Counted from the stretch's first letter, positions 7,110-14,954 are shown. The stretch: 38,865 nucleotides of DNA from Desertimonas flava (GCF_003426815.1 NZ_QKYK01000043.1:1-38865), one strand, 5' to 3'. The notes: generated by a model not told the origin, from the letters alone. Program-made: numbers and translations.

Positions 7110-8360
7110 CTAAATCGGGAGTCCGAAGATGTCGGACGCGCCGTCGAGGGCATCGGCGAGGGCGTCGATGTCGTGGCGATCGTTGTAGAGGTACCAGCTT
7201 GCCCGCACCGTTGCGGCGACGTCGAGTACGCGCATCAGCGGTTTGGCGCAGTGATGCCCGGCCCGCACGCAGACGTTGCGCTGGTCGAGCACCTGCGACA
7301 CGTCGTGGGGGTGGAGGTCCCGGAACGCGAAGCTGAGCACACCGCCCCGGACGCTCGCGTCCCGGGGACCGTGCAGGACGATGTCGTCGCCGAACCGCTC
7401 GGGCAGCATCTGGAGGGCGTACTCGGTGAGTGCCTGCTCGTGGGCGTGCACCCGATCCATGCCGATGTCCCGGAGGAAGTCGACGGCGGCGCCGAAGCCG
7501 ATCGCCTCGATGATCGGGGGTGTGCCGGCCTCGAACTTGGCCGGGACGGGCGCCGGTGTGAACCCGTCGGTGCGCACGTCGGCGATCATGTTGCCGCCGC
7601 CCTGGAACGGGGGAGTGGCATCGAGCATCTCGGCCTTGCCCCACAGGGCGCCGATGCCCGAGGGGCCGCACATCTTGTGACTGGAGAACCCGACGAAGTC
7701 GGCATCCCAGGCCTGCACGTCGGTGGCGTTGTGGGGCACGTACTGGCAGGCGTCGACCACGGCCAGCGCCCCGTGGGCGTGGGCGGCGGCACACAGCTCG
7801 GTCACGGGGGTGAGCGTGCCGAGGACGTTGCTCATCGCCGTGAAGGCGAAGACCTTGGCGCCGTCGAGGAGCCGATCGAGGTCGGTCAGGTCGAGTCGAC
7901 CGTCGGCGGTGAGCCGCACCCAGCGCAGCTCGATGCCGTTGCGCGCGGCCAGCATGTGCCACGGCACGATGTTGGCGTGGTGCTCCATCTCGGTGAGCAC
8001 GACGATGTCGCCGGCGCCGAGGTGGGCGCCGCCCCACGACGAGGCGACGATGTTCATCGCTTCGGTGGCGTTCTTGGTGAACACGATCTCGTCGGCGTGC
8101 CGGGCGTTGACGAAGCGGGCAACGTTGCGGCGGGCCGCCTCGAAGGCGTCGGTGGCCTCGGCGGCGAGCCGGTAGGCGCTGCGGTTGATGGGCGCGTAGC
8201 TCGTCTCGGTGAAGTGCCGCATCGCCTCGATCACCTCGACGGGCTTCTGCGACGTGTTGGCCGAGTCCAGGTAGTGCAGCGGCTGCCCGTCGATCTCGCG
8301 GCCGAGCACCGGGAAGCGCTGTTTGAGCGCGGCCAGGTCGACGCCGGCGACGCTGCTCAC
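7110..8360 (-). CDS. sufS: Cysteine desulfurase SufS
   Basis: PLP-dependent class V aminotransferase-fold enzyme that removes sulfur from L-cysteine, leaving alanine and an enzyme persulfide for SufU. The 416-aa protein has the PLP lysine K229 in SSHKMCGPSGIG, the conserved TEMEHHAN segment near residue 123, D203 in VVDACQ, and the catalytic cysteine C371 in RAGHHCAKPL, the group II (SufS/CsdA) type. GTG 8360 is the likely start. It lies between sufC2 and sufU in a minus-strand operon. The 55 bp between sufC2 and sufS hold tandem CGCTCGCTGCGC repeats. Confidence 0.96.
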   Translation of the reverse strand: MSSVAGVDLAALKQRFPVLGREIDGQPLHYLDSANTSQKPVEVIEAMRHFTETSYAPINRSAYRLAAEATDAFEAARRNVARFVNARHADEIVFTKNATEAMNIVASSWGGAHLGAGDIVVLTEMEHHANIVPWHMLAARNGIELRWVRLTADGRLDLTDLDRLLDGAKVFAFTAMSNVLGTLTPVTELCAAAHAHGALAVVDACQYVPHNATDVQAWDADFVGFSSHKMCGPSGIGALWGKAEMLDATPPFQGGGNMIADVRTDGFTPAPVPAKFEAGTPPIIEAIGFGAAVDFLRDIGMDRVHAHEQALTEYALQMLPERFGDDIVLHGPRDASVRGGVLSFAFRDLHPHDVSQVLDQRNVCVRAGHHCAKPLMRVLDVAATVRASWYLYNDRHDIDALADALDGASDIFGLPI

Positions 8361-8383
8361 ACGATCACCCGGGGGCTGCGGCC

Positions 8384-8419
8384 CCGCTCGCTGCGCCCCC
8401 GCTCGCTGCGCTCGCTCAC
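8384..8419. repeat. CGCTCGCTGCGC-type repeat, locus 1
   Basis: Three near-copies of CGCTCGCTGCGC in tandem between sufS and sufC2, running into the 3' end of sufC2. The same motif recurs at 17673-17732, 31531-31580 and 34515-34651. Confidence 0.6.
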
Positions 8420-9225
8420 ACCAACTCCTTGAACGCCTCGTAGCCGGCGGTCTCGAGCTGGTGGGCGAGCTCCATGCCGCCCGAGGTGACGATCCGTCCG
8501 TCGACCATGATGTGCACGACGTCGGGTGTCACCTCGTCGAGGAGGCGTTGGTAGTGGGTGATGAGGACGACCCCCATGTCGGGGCGGTCCTCCTTGACGG
8601 CGCGCAAACCCCTGGCGACGATGCGGAGGGCGTCGATGTCGAGCCCGGAGTCGGTCTCGTCGAGGATCGCCAGGCGGGGCTCGAGGATCGCCAGCTGCAT
8701 GATCTCGTTGCGCTTCTTCTCGCCGCCGGAGAAGCCCTCGTTGAGGTAGCGGTCGACGAACGACGAGTCCATGCCGAGCCGCTGCATCCACTCCATCGCG
8801 CTGAGCCGCAGCTCGAGGACCGACAGGTCGATGCCCTTGCGGGCCGACAGAGCCTGGCGGAGGAACTGGATGACCGAGACGCCGGGAATCTCCTGCGGGT
8901 ACTGGAAGGCGAGGAACATGCCCGCTTTGGCCCGCTCGTCGGTGGGCCAGTCGGTGATGTCGTCGTCGCCGAGGGTGATCGTGCCGGCGCTCACCTGATA
9001 CTCGGGCGAGCCCATCAGCGTGGAGGCCAGCGTGCTCTTGCCCGATCCGTTGGGGCCCATGATGGCGTGGACCTCGCCGGCCTGGACGGTGAGGTCGAGA
9101 CCCTTGAGGATGTCGCCGGAGACCGGGGTGCCGTCGCCGGCGGTCCCGGCACCGTCACCCGACTGGGCCGGGGTCGCCTCGGATGGGGCAGCCCGCAGGC
9201 CATCGACACGGAACAGCTGCGTCAC
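8416..9225 (-). CDS. sufC: SUF ABC-type ATPase SufC (copy 2)
   Basis: 269-aa SufC with Walker A GPNGSGKS, signature FSGGEKKRNE, Walker B DETDSGLDIDAL and LITHYQRLL, closer to the widespread bacterial SufC than copy 1, which has DELDSGLD. It carries an unusual Ser/Gly/Ala-rich insert of about 25 residues (9-33) within the first beta-strand region. GTG 9225 is preceded by TAGGAT at a 7-nt gap, which indicates leaderless transcription. It leads the sufC2-sufS-sufU-thioesterase block. Two SufC subunits are needed per SufBC2D complex, so a mixed pair or two alternative complexes are possible. Confidence 0.93.
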   Translation of the reverse strand: MTQLFRVDGLRAAPSEATPAQSGDGAGTAGDGTPVSGDILKGLDLTVQAGEVHAIMGPNGSGKSTLASTLMGSPEYQVSAGTITLGDDDITDWPTDERAKAGMFLAFQYPQEIPGVSVIQFLRQALSARKGIDLSVLELRLSAMEWMQRLGMDSSFVDRYLNEGFSGGEKKRNEIMQLAILEPRLAILDETDSGLDIDALRIVARGLRAVKEDRPDMGVVLITHYQRLLDEVTPDVVHIMVDGRIVTSGGMELAHQLETAGYEAFKELV

Positions 9226-9232
9226 GGGGATA

Positions 9233-9238
9233 ATCCTA
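9233..9238 (-). promoter_or_regulatory. Leaderless -10 (TAGGAT) of sufC2
   Basis: On the minus strand TAGGAT is followed by 7 nt and then the GTG at 9225, with no Shine-Dalgarno. Confidence 0.5.
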
Positions 9239-9278
9239 CGCGGATGTTGCTAATTCCCGGCCAGGCCGACGGAGCGCG

Positions 9279-9896
9279 TCACCAGCCGCGGGCCACCCAC
9301 TCACCGAGATGCGGTCGCTCGGCACCGATGGTCGTGTCGACGCCGTGGCCGGGCAGCACGATCGTCTCGGGCGGGAACGTGAACAGGCGGTTGTCGATCG
9401 AGCGGATGATCGTGTCGAAGTCGGCGTCGTCGAAGCTCGTGTTGCCGGGACCCCCGGGGAAGAGCGTGTCGCCGGTGAACAGGAGCGGGGTGCCGGCGAC
9501 GTGGAACGACACCGACCCTGGTGTGTGCCCCGGGTTGTGGATCGCGTGGAGCCGCAGGCGTCCGACCTCGATCGTCTCGTCGTCGTCGATGAACACGTCG
9601 TACCCGACGTCGCGGAGCTTCGGGGCGTCGGCACTGGTGACACCGACCTCGATCCCCGCCTCGCGGATGGCCGGCACCGCCTGGATGTGGTCCCAATGGC
9701 CGTGCGTCTCGAGGACCTTGCGGACGCCGAGGCCCCGGCACAGCTCGAGGAGGCGTTCGTGCTCGTTGGCGGCGTCGATCAGGGCGGCGTCGCCGGTGGC
9801 CCGGCAGCGCACGACGAAGACGTTGTTCTCGTAGGGTCCGACCACGACGCGGTGGACCACCACGTCGGCGTTCGACCAGTGCAGCGTGGTGTGCAC
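9279..9896 (-). CDS. MBL-fold (glyoxalase II-like) metallohydrolase
   Basis: 205-aa metallo-beta-lactamase-fold protein. The metal motif is ETHGHWDH (H65, H67, D69, H70), followed by GHTPGS (third His), GDTLFPGG (bridging Asp) and LPGHG (last His), so both metal sites are complete. The order and length match glyoxalase II-like or persulfide-dioxygenase-like single-domain hydrolases; it lacks the long C-terminal domain of true glyoxalase II. Substrate unknown. GTG 9896 is the first start in frame; the codons before it form a short Asp/Thr repeat. It sits between the minus-strand suf block and the flavin reductase gene. A sulfur or thioester role would fit the neighbourhood, but this is inference. 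Confidence 0.85.
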   Translation of the reverse strand: MHTTLHWSNADVVVHRVVVGPYENNVFVVRCRATGDAALIDAANEHERLLELCRGLGVRKVLETHGHWDHIQAVPAIREAGIEVGVTSADAPKLRDVGYDVFIDDDETIEVGRLRLHAIHNPGHTPGSVSFHVAGTPLLFTGDTLFPGGPGNTSFDDADFDTIIRSIDNRLFTFPPETIVLPGHGVDTTIGAERPHLGEWVARGW

Positions 9897-10034
9897 CGTG
9901 TCGAGGTCGGTGTCGAGGTCGGTGTCGGAAGTGTCCGGTGCCGGGCCGGCGCCGGACGTGGTCGTCGAGGCATCGCTGATGCCCTCACCGTACCCGCGAG
10001 CGCCGCCACGGCGGGTGCCCAGCGGCCCGGCTGG

Positions 10035-10739
10035 TCAGGACGGACCGAAGCGCTCGATGCGCACCGTCGCCGCGTCGGTTCCCAACTCCACGAGCAGGGC
10101 CGACGTGGCCTCGACGAATCCCGACGACCCGCAGAGGTAGGTGGTCGCCCCGGGGGCGAGCAGGGCCGCGACGTCGTCCCGACCGATGCGACCGGCCGGT
10201 CGCATCGACCCCGGCGGGGTCACCCTCGAATAGACGACGGTGGTGTCGGGTCGCTCGCGCAGCTCGGAGGCGTAGAGCAGGTCGGCCGGCGTGCGTACGG
10301 ACACGAGGAGGCGGGCGTCGCCTCCGGTCGCGCGGGCGTGGCGCAGCATCGACATGAGTGGCACCACGCCGGTGCCGCCGCCGATCAGGAGGGCCGGCGT
10401 CTCGCCGGTCCAGGTGAACCATCCGCCGATCGGCCCGCGCACCTCGAGCGAGTCGCCCACCTCGACACCGTCGTGGAGGAACCCCGACACCTCACCGTCG
10501 TCCAACCGTTCGACGGCGAGGTCGAGCTCGTCGCCGCCGTCGGGGGCCGACGCGATGGAGTACGACCGTTGCGCCCGGTACCCGTCGGGCGCCGTGAGCC
10601 GGACCACGACGTGTTGCCCGGGCAGGAAGTCGACGGGTGTGGCGAAGCGGAGCCGGAACGTGGCGACCCGAGCGGTCTCGGGTTCGATCGAGACGACCGT
10701 CGCGTGCTCCCACGGACGCGTCGGTGGGGCGCCGTTCAC
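10035..10739 (-). CDS. FAD/NAD(P)-binding reductase (FNR family)
   Basis: 234-aa ferredoxin-reductase-type flavoprotein without an iron-sulfur domain. The FAD-binding RSYSIAS motif is at residues 58-64, the following loop is GPIGGWFTW, the NAD(P)-binding GGGTGVVPLMSML at 120-132, and CGSSGF near the C-terminus. GTG 10739 overlaps the stop of the upstream molybdopterin gene (GTGA), so the two are co-translated. The likely job is to pass electrons between NAD(P)H and the molybdenum protein, directly or through a carrier. That partnership is inferred from the gene order. Confidence 0.9.
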   Translation of the reverse strand: MNGAPPTRPWEHATVVSIEPETARVATFRLRFATPVDFLPGQHVVVRLTAPDGYRAQRSYSIASAPDGGDELDLAVERLDDGEVSGFLHDGVEVGDSLEVRGPIGGWFTWTGETPALLIGGGTGVVPLMSMLRHARATGGDARLLVSVRTPADLLYASELRERPDTTVVYSRVTPPGSMRPAGRIGRDDVAALLAPGATTYLCGSSGFVEATSALLVELGTDAATVRIERFGPS

Positions 10740-11362
10740 TCGTCGCCCTGGTAGCGCTGCTCGCGCCAGGGGTCTCCGCGATCGTGATATCCGTTGCGCT
10801 CCCAGAAGCCGGGCTCGTCGAACTGCATGAGCCGCAGCCCGCTGACCCACTTGGCGCTCTTCCAGAAGTAGAGGTGGGGGACGAGCAGCCGCGCCGGCCC
10901 ACCGTGGTCGGCCGGGAGGGGCTTGTCGTCGGCCTCCCAGACCACCCACGCCTTGCCGCCGGTGAGGTCGTCGAGCGGCAGGTTGGTGGTGTAGCCCGTG
11001 TGCGACGTGGCCATCGCGAAGGCCGCCTCCGGCCGCGGGGAGGCGATGTCGAGCAGCGTGTCGACCGAGACCCCGGCGAACGTCACGCCGAGGCGCGACC
11101 ACGTGGTGACGCAGTGGATGTCGCCCTCGTAGCGCGAGGGCGGCAGGGCCTGCATCTCGCTCCACGTCCACGTGGTGGGGTGTTCGACGAATCCGTCGAC
11201 GCGGAACGTCCACGTGTCGGTGTCGATCGTCGGGGTGATCTCGACCGACAACACCGGCCACTCGTCCCCTCCCGATCTTGCGGTGTCGTATTGACCAGGG
11301 GGAAGACGGCGGTCGCGCCCGCCCCATCCGCGTCCGGTGAACCCTCGTGTGGAGTCGGCCAT
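10736..11362 (-). CDS. Sulfite-oxidase-like molybdopterin oxidoreductase
   Basis: 208-aa protein of the oxidoreductase molybdopterin-binding (sulfite oxidase/MsrP-like) fold. The molybdenum-binding cysteine is C84 in DIHCVTTWSRLGVTF, the family hallmark, and the segment SHTGYTTNLPLDDL is also typical. There is no Tat or Sec signal and no dimerisation domain, so it is a short cytosolic member, unlike periplasmic MsrP. ATG 11362 is only 21 bp from the divergent flippase start. With the coupled flavin reductase it makes a compact two-gene redox pair. Substrate unknown (sulfite, sulfoxide or other). Confidence 0.88.
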   Translation of the reverse strand: MADSTRGFTGRGWGGRDRRLPPGQYDTARSGGDEWPVLSVEITPTIDTDTWTFRVDGFVEHPTTWTWSEMQALPPSRYEGDIHCVTTWSRLGVTFAGVSVDTLLDIASPRPEAAFAMATSHTGYTTNLPLDDLTGGKAWVVWEADDKPLPADHGGPARLLVPHLYFWKSAKWVSGLRLMQFDEPGFWERNGYHDRGDPWREQRYQGDE

Positions 11363-11383
11363 CGCCCTATCGTTCCAGACGCC

Positions 11384-12451
11384 ATGCCGTCCCGCTCGAA
11401 GTCCGTCGCCCGTTTCGCGCGTCCTGCCCTCGTCGCCCTGCTTTTGGCCGCCTGCGTCTGGGCCCTGATCGCCAGCTGGGACGACGTCACCGACGCGCTT
11501 CCGCGTGTCGGTGCCGTGCGCTTCGTCTTGTCCACCCTCGCGGCGATCGGCGCCGGGATCGCTCTCGCCATCGGCTGGCGCATCCTGCTGGTCGACATCG
11601 CCGGCGACGATCTCGAGGTCGCCCGCGGCCGTCTGGGGTACACGGAGGCGACCGCCGTGTTCTCGGCGAGCCAGCTCGGCAAGTACATCCCGGGCAGCGT
11701 CTGGCCCGTCGTCGCCCAGATGTCGCTCGCTCGCCGACACGGGATCTCGCGGATCACCATCGTCGCCGCCTTCGTCACGCAGATGCTGTTGCTCGTCGTC
11801 ACCGCCGTGGTGACGGCTGCCCTCACGCTGCCCTGGGTCGACGCCGAGGAGTTGCGCACTCGATGGTGGCTGCTCGTGATCGCTCCGGCGGTCTGTCTCG
11901 TGCTCGTTCCATCGGTACAGCGACGCCTGCTCGCCCTCGCGTCACGAGCGCTCAAGCGACCGCTCGCCGTGGCGTTTCCCGGGCCGCGGGCCATGGCTGG
12001 CGCCGTGCTCGCCTCGGTCCTCACGTACGTCCTGTTCGGCGTCCACCTGGCGGTGCTCGCCTCGCCGATGTCCCCCGACGGCGACGTCAGGGTGCTCGTT
12101 CAGTCGATCGGCGCCTTCGCGCTGGCGTGGGCGGCGGGCTTCGTGGTCATCTTCGCCCCGGCCGGCCTGGGTGTCCGGGAGGTCGTCCTCAAGCTGACGA
12201 TGGGGTCGGTGCTGGTGTCGGCGGACGCCACCGCCGTCGCCGTGCTGTCACGCACTTCGCTCGTGATCGCCGATCTGGCGCTCGGCGTCTTCGGCATCGC
12301 CGTCGTGGCCCTTGGGCGTCGCCGGGGAGACGGGGCCGGTGCCGAACTCGCGGCGACGGAGCATCACGAGCACGTCGGACGTGGTCTTGCGGTGGGCCGC
12401 CTGGATGTCGGCGATGAACCCGAGGGCGAGGATCTGGCCCGCCATCAGTAG
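11384..12451 (+). CDS. Flippase-like integral membrane protein (LPG synthase TM family)
   Basis: 355 aa with about seven to eight hydrophobic helices. The pattern matches the lysylphosphatidylglycerol synthase transmembrane (UPF0104/AglD-like) family: GWRILLVDIAG early, FSASQLGKYIPGSVWPVVAQM near residue 95, and FAPAGLGVREVVL near residue 260. Relatives are proposed to move lipid-linked sugars or are the membrane half of phospholipid aminoacylases; the aminoacyl-transfer domain is absent. ATG 11384 is preceded by TATCGT at 10 nt. The last helix ends near 12314; the remaining 45 residues are a hydrophilic tail read antisense to the 3' end of the convergent glycosyltransferase. Next to a polyprenyl-phosphate-type GT2 enzyme, a role in lipid-linked sugar export is a fair inference. 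Confidence 0.82.
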   Translation: MPSRSKSVARFARPALVALLLAACVWALIASWDDVTDALPRVGAVRFVLSTLAAIGAGIALAIGWRILLVDIAGDDLEVARGRLGYTEATAVFSASQLGKYIPGSVWPVVAQMSLARRHGISRITIVAAFVTQMLLLVVTAVVTAALTLPWVDAEELRTRWWLLVIAPAVCLVLVPSVQRRLLALASRALKRPLAVAFPGPRAMAGAVLASVLTYVLFGVHLAVLASPMSPDGDVRVLVQSIGAFALAWAAGFVVIFAPAGLGVREVVLKLTMGSVLVSADATAVAVLSRTSLVIADLALGVFGIAVVALGRRRGDGAGAELAATEHHEHVGRGLAVGRLDVGDEPEGEDLARHQ

Positions 12452-13297
12452 GCAGACGGCGGCGCCGACGAGGCTCGGCACGCGGCTGGCGTCGTTGTCG
12501 CTGACGAAGCGCAGGATGAACCAGCGCACCACGAGCACGAGGCCGATGACGCCGGGGATCGCCGACAGCCAGCCGAAGAAGCCGAGCGGCCGGTACCGGG
12601 CGTAGCTGCGAACGATGGTCGGGATCGACCGGCGAACGTACGCGAACGAGCTCTTGAAGAGGCGCGACGGGCGGGTCTGAGGGTTGACACCGATCGGCAC
12701 GGCCTTGAGCTTGAGCCCCTCCGCGCCGGCCTGGATGATCGTCTCGAGGGTGTAGGTGAACCGGCCGTGCACCTGGAGGCGCAGCGCCGCTTCCCGGGAG
12801 AAGGCCCGGAACCCGCTGGTGGCGTCGCGCACGTCGGTGCCGGACAGCACGCGGACGGCATGCGTGCCGATGTGCTGCAACGCCTTCTTGATGGGCGAGA
12901 AGGTCTCGATGTTGCTCAGTGGACGGGTCCCCACCACGAGGTCGGCCTGGCCGTCGAGGACGGGGGCGACGAGCTTGGGGATGTCGCTGCCCTGGTACTG
13001 GTTGTCGGCATCGGTGTTGACGATGATGTCGGCGCCAGCCCGGAGGCTCGCCTCGAGGCCGGTCATGAAGCCGCGGGCGAGGCCCCGGTTGACGTCGTGG
13101 CTGACGATGTGGTGGACGCCCAGCTCACGGGCGACCTGCGCCGTCCGGTCGGTCGACCCGTCGTCGATGACGAGCAACTCGATGACGTCGACGCCCTCGA
13201 TCTCGGTCGGCAGGTCGGCGATCGTGCCGGGCAGCGTCGCCTCCTCGTTGAAGCACGGGATCTGGATGATCAGCTTGATCGGGCGCCGGGGAGACAC
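12248..13297 (-). CDS. GT2 family glycosyltransferase, polyprenyl-phosphate type
   Basis: 349 aa. GT-A core with IPCFNEEATL (13-22), the VIDDGSTD nucleotide-sugar motif (43-50), the metal-binding NTDADNQY (94-101), and DATSGFRAFSREAA near residue 160. Two C-terminal membrane helices follow (about 237-265 and 275-300). This resembles dolichol/undecaprenyl-phosphate mannose or glucose synthases with a membrane anchor, so the product is probably a polyprenyl-phosphate sugar on the inner leaflet. GTG 13297 has TAGCCT 8 nt upstream (leaderless). The conserved end of the fold is around RRREFG; a further 38-residue Asp/Glu-rich tail runs into the convergent flippase gene, giving a 204-bp tail-to-tail overlap. 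Confidence 0.88.
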   Translation of the reverse strand: MSPRRPIKLIIQIPCFNEEATLPGTIADLPTEIEGVDVIELLVIDDGSTDRTAQVARELGVHHIVSHDVNRGLARGFMTGLEASLRAGADIIVNTDADNQYQGSDIPKLVAPVLDGQADLVVGTRPLSNIETFSPIKKALQHIGTHAVRVLSGTDVRDATSGFRAFSREAALRLQVHGRFTYTLETIIQAGAEGLKLKAVPIGVNPQTRPSRLFKSSFAYVRRSIPTIVRSYARYRPLGFFGWLSAIPGVIGLVLVVRWFILRFVSDNDASRVPSLVGAAVCLLMAGQILALGFIADIQAAHRKTTSDVLVMLRRREFGTGPVSPATPKGHDGDAEDAERQIGDHERSA

Positions 13298-13381
13298 GAG
13301 CCGCGAGGCTACCGAGATCGCCCGGCCCCGTGCCGCCGCCGGTCCGCGGCGCCGCCGACATCACGTGCCACGATCTACGCC

Positions 13382-13930
13382 ATGGCCCAGCCGATGAGTC
13401 GATCTCCCGGGGTTGAACGGACGCCCTGGCAGCGCCGCATCGTCACCGCGCTGCTGTTCGGCGGCGCGATCGTGCTGCTCGGGCTGATCGGCGCGGCGAT
13501 CATCCCGAGGTGGTGGGCGCACCGCATCACCGATGTCACCGATGGACGGCTCACGGTCGGCGGCCTCTTCGGATTCTTCATCGGCTTCGTCTTCACCGTC
13601 CTGCCCTTGCTGGCGATCTGGGTCGGCTTCCGGTTCCGGTCCGCCCGCCGCACGTGGAAGGGCTGGGTGGCCTGGCTGACGGTGGCGGCGATCCTGGCCC
13701 TGCCGAACCTGATGACCCTCGGCATCGTGTGGGGGACGGGGGACGCGGCCAGCGACGGTCGCCAGGAGCTCAACACCGACGGCAACGGATTCCGGATGTG
13801 GAGCCTCATCGGCGCCGTCGTCGGCGCCGTCGCCGTGCTGGCGCTTCTCTACCTGGTACGCACTCGTGGCTGGTTCCGCGACGACAACCGACGCCTTCGC
13901 AACGCGGCCGTCGATCGCGGCTCAGAGTGA
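13382..13930 (+). CDS. Small membrane protein of unknown function
   Basis: 182 aa. Four hydrophobic segments are visible, around residues 18-40 (TALLFGGAIVLLGLIGAAII), 55-78, 92-112 and 139-158, with an Arg-rich loop FRFRSARRTWKGW between the second and third and a basic/acidic C-terminal tail. I do not recognise a family. ATG 13382 lies in a short divergent space with the glycosyltransferase start at 13297; no TANNNT at the right distance and no Shine-Dalgarno are obvious. Nothing nearby fixes its job. Confidence 0.75.
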   Translation: MAQPMSRSPGVERTPWQRRIVTALLFGGAIVLLGLIGAAIIPRWWAHRITDVTDGRLTVGGLFGFFIGFVFTVLPLLAIWVGFRFRSARRTWKGWVAWLTVAAILALPNLMTLGIVWGTGDAASDGRQELNTDGNGFRMWSLIGAVVGAVAVLALLYLVRTRGWFRDDNRRLRNAAVDRGSE

Positions 13931-13990
13931 ACCCGCGGCGCGCCGCTACTCGGAAGCTTGCACGGCCCCGCTTGTAGGGTGGTTGGCTCT

Positions 13991-14308
13991 ATGGGCACCT
14001 GGATGACCGAGCGGCGTCTGTCCCAGACCGCGGCGCGTCTGCGCGGCTTGCGTGAGGAACTGGCGATGATCGACGAACAGCTCACGCAGTTCGCTGACGA
14101 CGCCGACGAGCTGTCGCTGCGGGCGTTGGTCTCGGAGACGCCGATGGCGTCCCACGAGTCGAACGAAGCGCGCAAACACCTCGATGCGATGCGCAAGCAC
14201 CGGATGCACGTCGTCGACGAGATCGCCGAGCTCGAGCAGCGCCAGGACCAACTTCTCGATCGGATGACGACCGGCCAGGGGCCGAAGCTGACTGGAGACC
14301 GCGAATGA
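13991..14308 (+). CDS. Small coiled-coil protein upstream of ANTAR regulator
   Basis: 105 aa, almost wholly alpha-helical with heptad patterns: one helix over residues 6-40 (RLSQTAARLRGLREELAMIDEQ) and another over 62-95 (DAMRKHRMHVVDEIAELEQRQDQ). No cysteines and no membrane segment. TAGGGT lies 10 nt before ATG 13991. It precedes the micro-ORF and the ANTAR response regulator in one apparent operon, its stop overlapping the ATG of the micro-ORF. A partner or accessory role to the regulator is possible but unproven. Confidence 0.8.
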   Translation: MGTWMTERRLSQTAARLRGLREELAMIDEQLTQFADDADELSLRALVSETPMASHESNEARKHLDAMRKHRMHVVDEIAELEQRQDQLLDRMTTGQGPKLTGDRE

Positions 14309-14382
14309 CCGTTCGCACAGGAGACGACGTGACAGCGCACAGCGACGACGCGGTGGCGATCAGCGGCGGAGACGGCCGATGA
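14305..14382 (+). CDS. Micro-ORF coupling coiled-coil gene to ANTAR regulator
   Basis: A 25-codon frame begins at ATG 14305, overlapping the previous stop (ATGA), and ends in a TGA that overlaps the ATG of the response regulator (ATGA). Inside it, GTG 14329 has AGGAG 5 nt upstream and would give 17 residues. The peptide starts MTVRTGDD and ends ISGGDGR: no hydrophobic segment and no known motif. It could be a real small peptide or just a translational coupler that carries ribosomes to the regulator. Conservation of its codons has not been tested. Confidence 0.4.
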   Translation: MTVRTGDDVTAHSDDAVAISGGDGR

Positions 14383-14954
14383 CGATACGCGTCGTGATCG
14401 CCGAGGACGAGGCGATCATCCGTATGGACCTCCGCGAGACCCTCGAGGAAGAGGGCTACGAGGTGGTTGGCGAGACGGGCAACGGTGACGAGGCCATCGA
14501 GCTCGTCCGTGATCTGCTCCCCGATCTCGCCATCCTCGACGTCAAGATGCCGGGCAAAGACGGTCTCGAGGTCGCACGACTCATCAACAACGAGAAGCTC
14601 TGCGGCGTGCTGATCCTCACCGCGTTCAGCCAGCGCGAGGTGGTGGAGGACGCCCGCGACGCCGGTGCGCTGGCCTACCTGGTCAAGCCGTTCCAGAAGA
14701 GCGACCTCGTCCCGGCGATCGAGGTGGCGATCGGTCGGTTCCGCGAGCTGCGCGCTCTCACCGGCGAGATCGACGCCCTGGGCGAACAGCTCGAGGCGCG
14801 CAAGGCCATCGAGCGGGCCAAGGGCATCTTGATGACCGAGTTGGGCATCAGCGAGCAGGATGCCTTCGCCTTCATCCAGCGTCGGGCCATGAGCGAGCGG
14901 TCGAAGATGCGCGCCATCGCCGACCGGGTCGTGGACGGCAGCCTGCGCCCCTGA
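14379..14954 (+). CDS. ANTAR-domain response regulator (PdtaR-like)
   Basis: 191-aa response regulator with a receiver domain (1-120) and an ANTAR RNA-binding domain (about 125-188). Phospho-acceptor D54 is in AILDVKMPGK, with the acidic pair E9/D10, the switch Thr in LILTAFS and the Lys of VKPFQ. The ANTAR part has the typical IERAKGILM, the SEQDAFAFIQRRAM segment, and conserved alanines. Family members bind paired hairpins in mRNA leaders to prevent termination; the mycobacterial homologue is PdtaR (Rv1626). ATG 14379 has GGAG 8 nt upstream, unlike the leaderless genes, so it is translated from a polycistronic message. Its sensor kinase is not in the window. Confidence 0.94.
   Translation: MTIRVVIAEDEAIIRMDLRETLEEEGYEVVGETGNGDEAIELVRDLLPDLAILDVKMPGKDGLEVARLINNEKLCGVLILTAFSQREVVEDARDAGALAYLVKPFQKSDLVPAIEVAIGRFRELRALTGEIDALGEQLEARKAIERAKGILMTELGISEQDAFAFIQRRAMSERSKMRAIADRVVDGSLRP

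Noticed and set aside
7173-8432. Plus-strand open frame of 419 codons over sufS
   Set aside because: Antisense of a complete SufS; no start signal and no family features.
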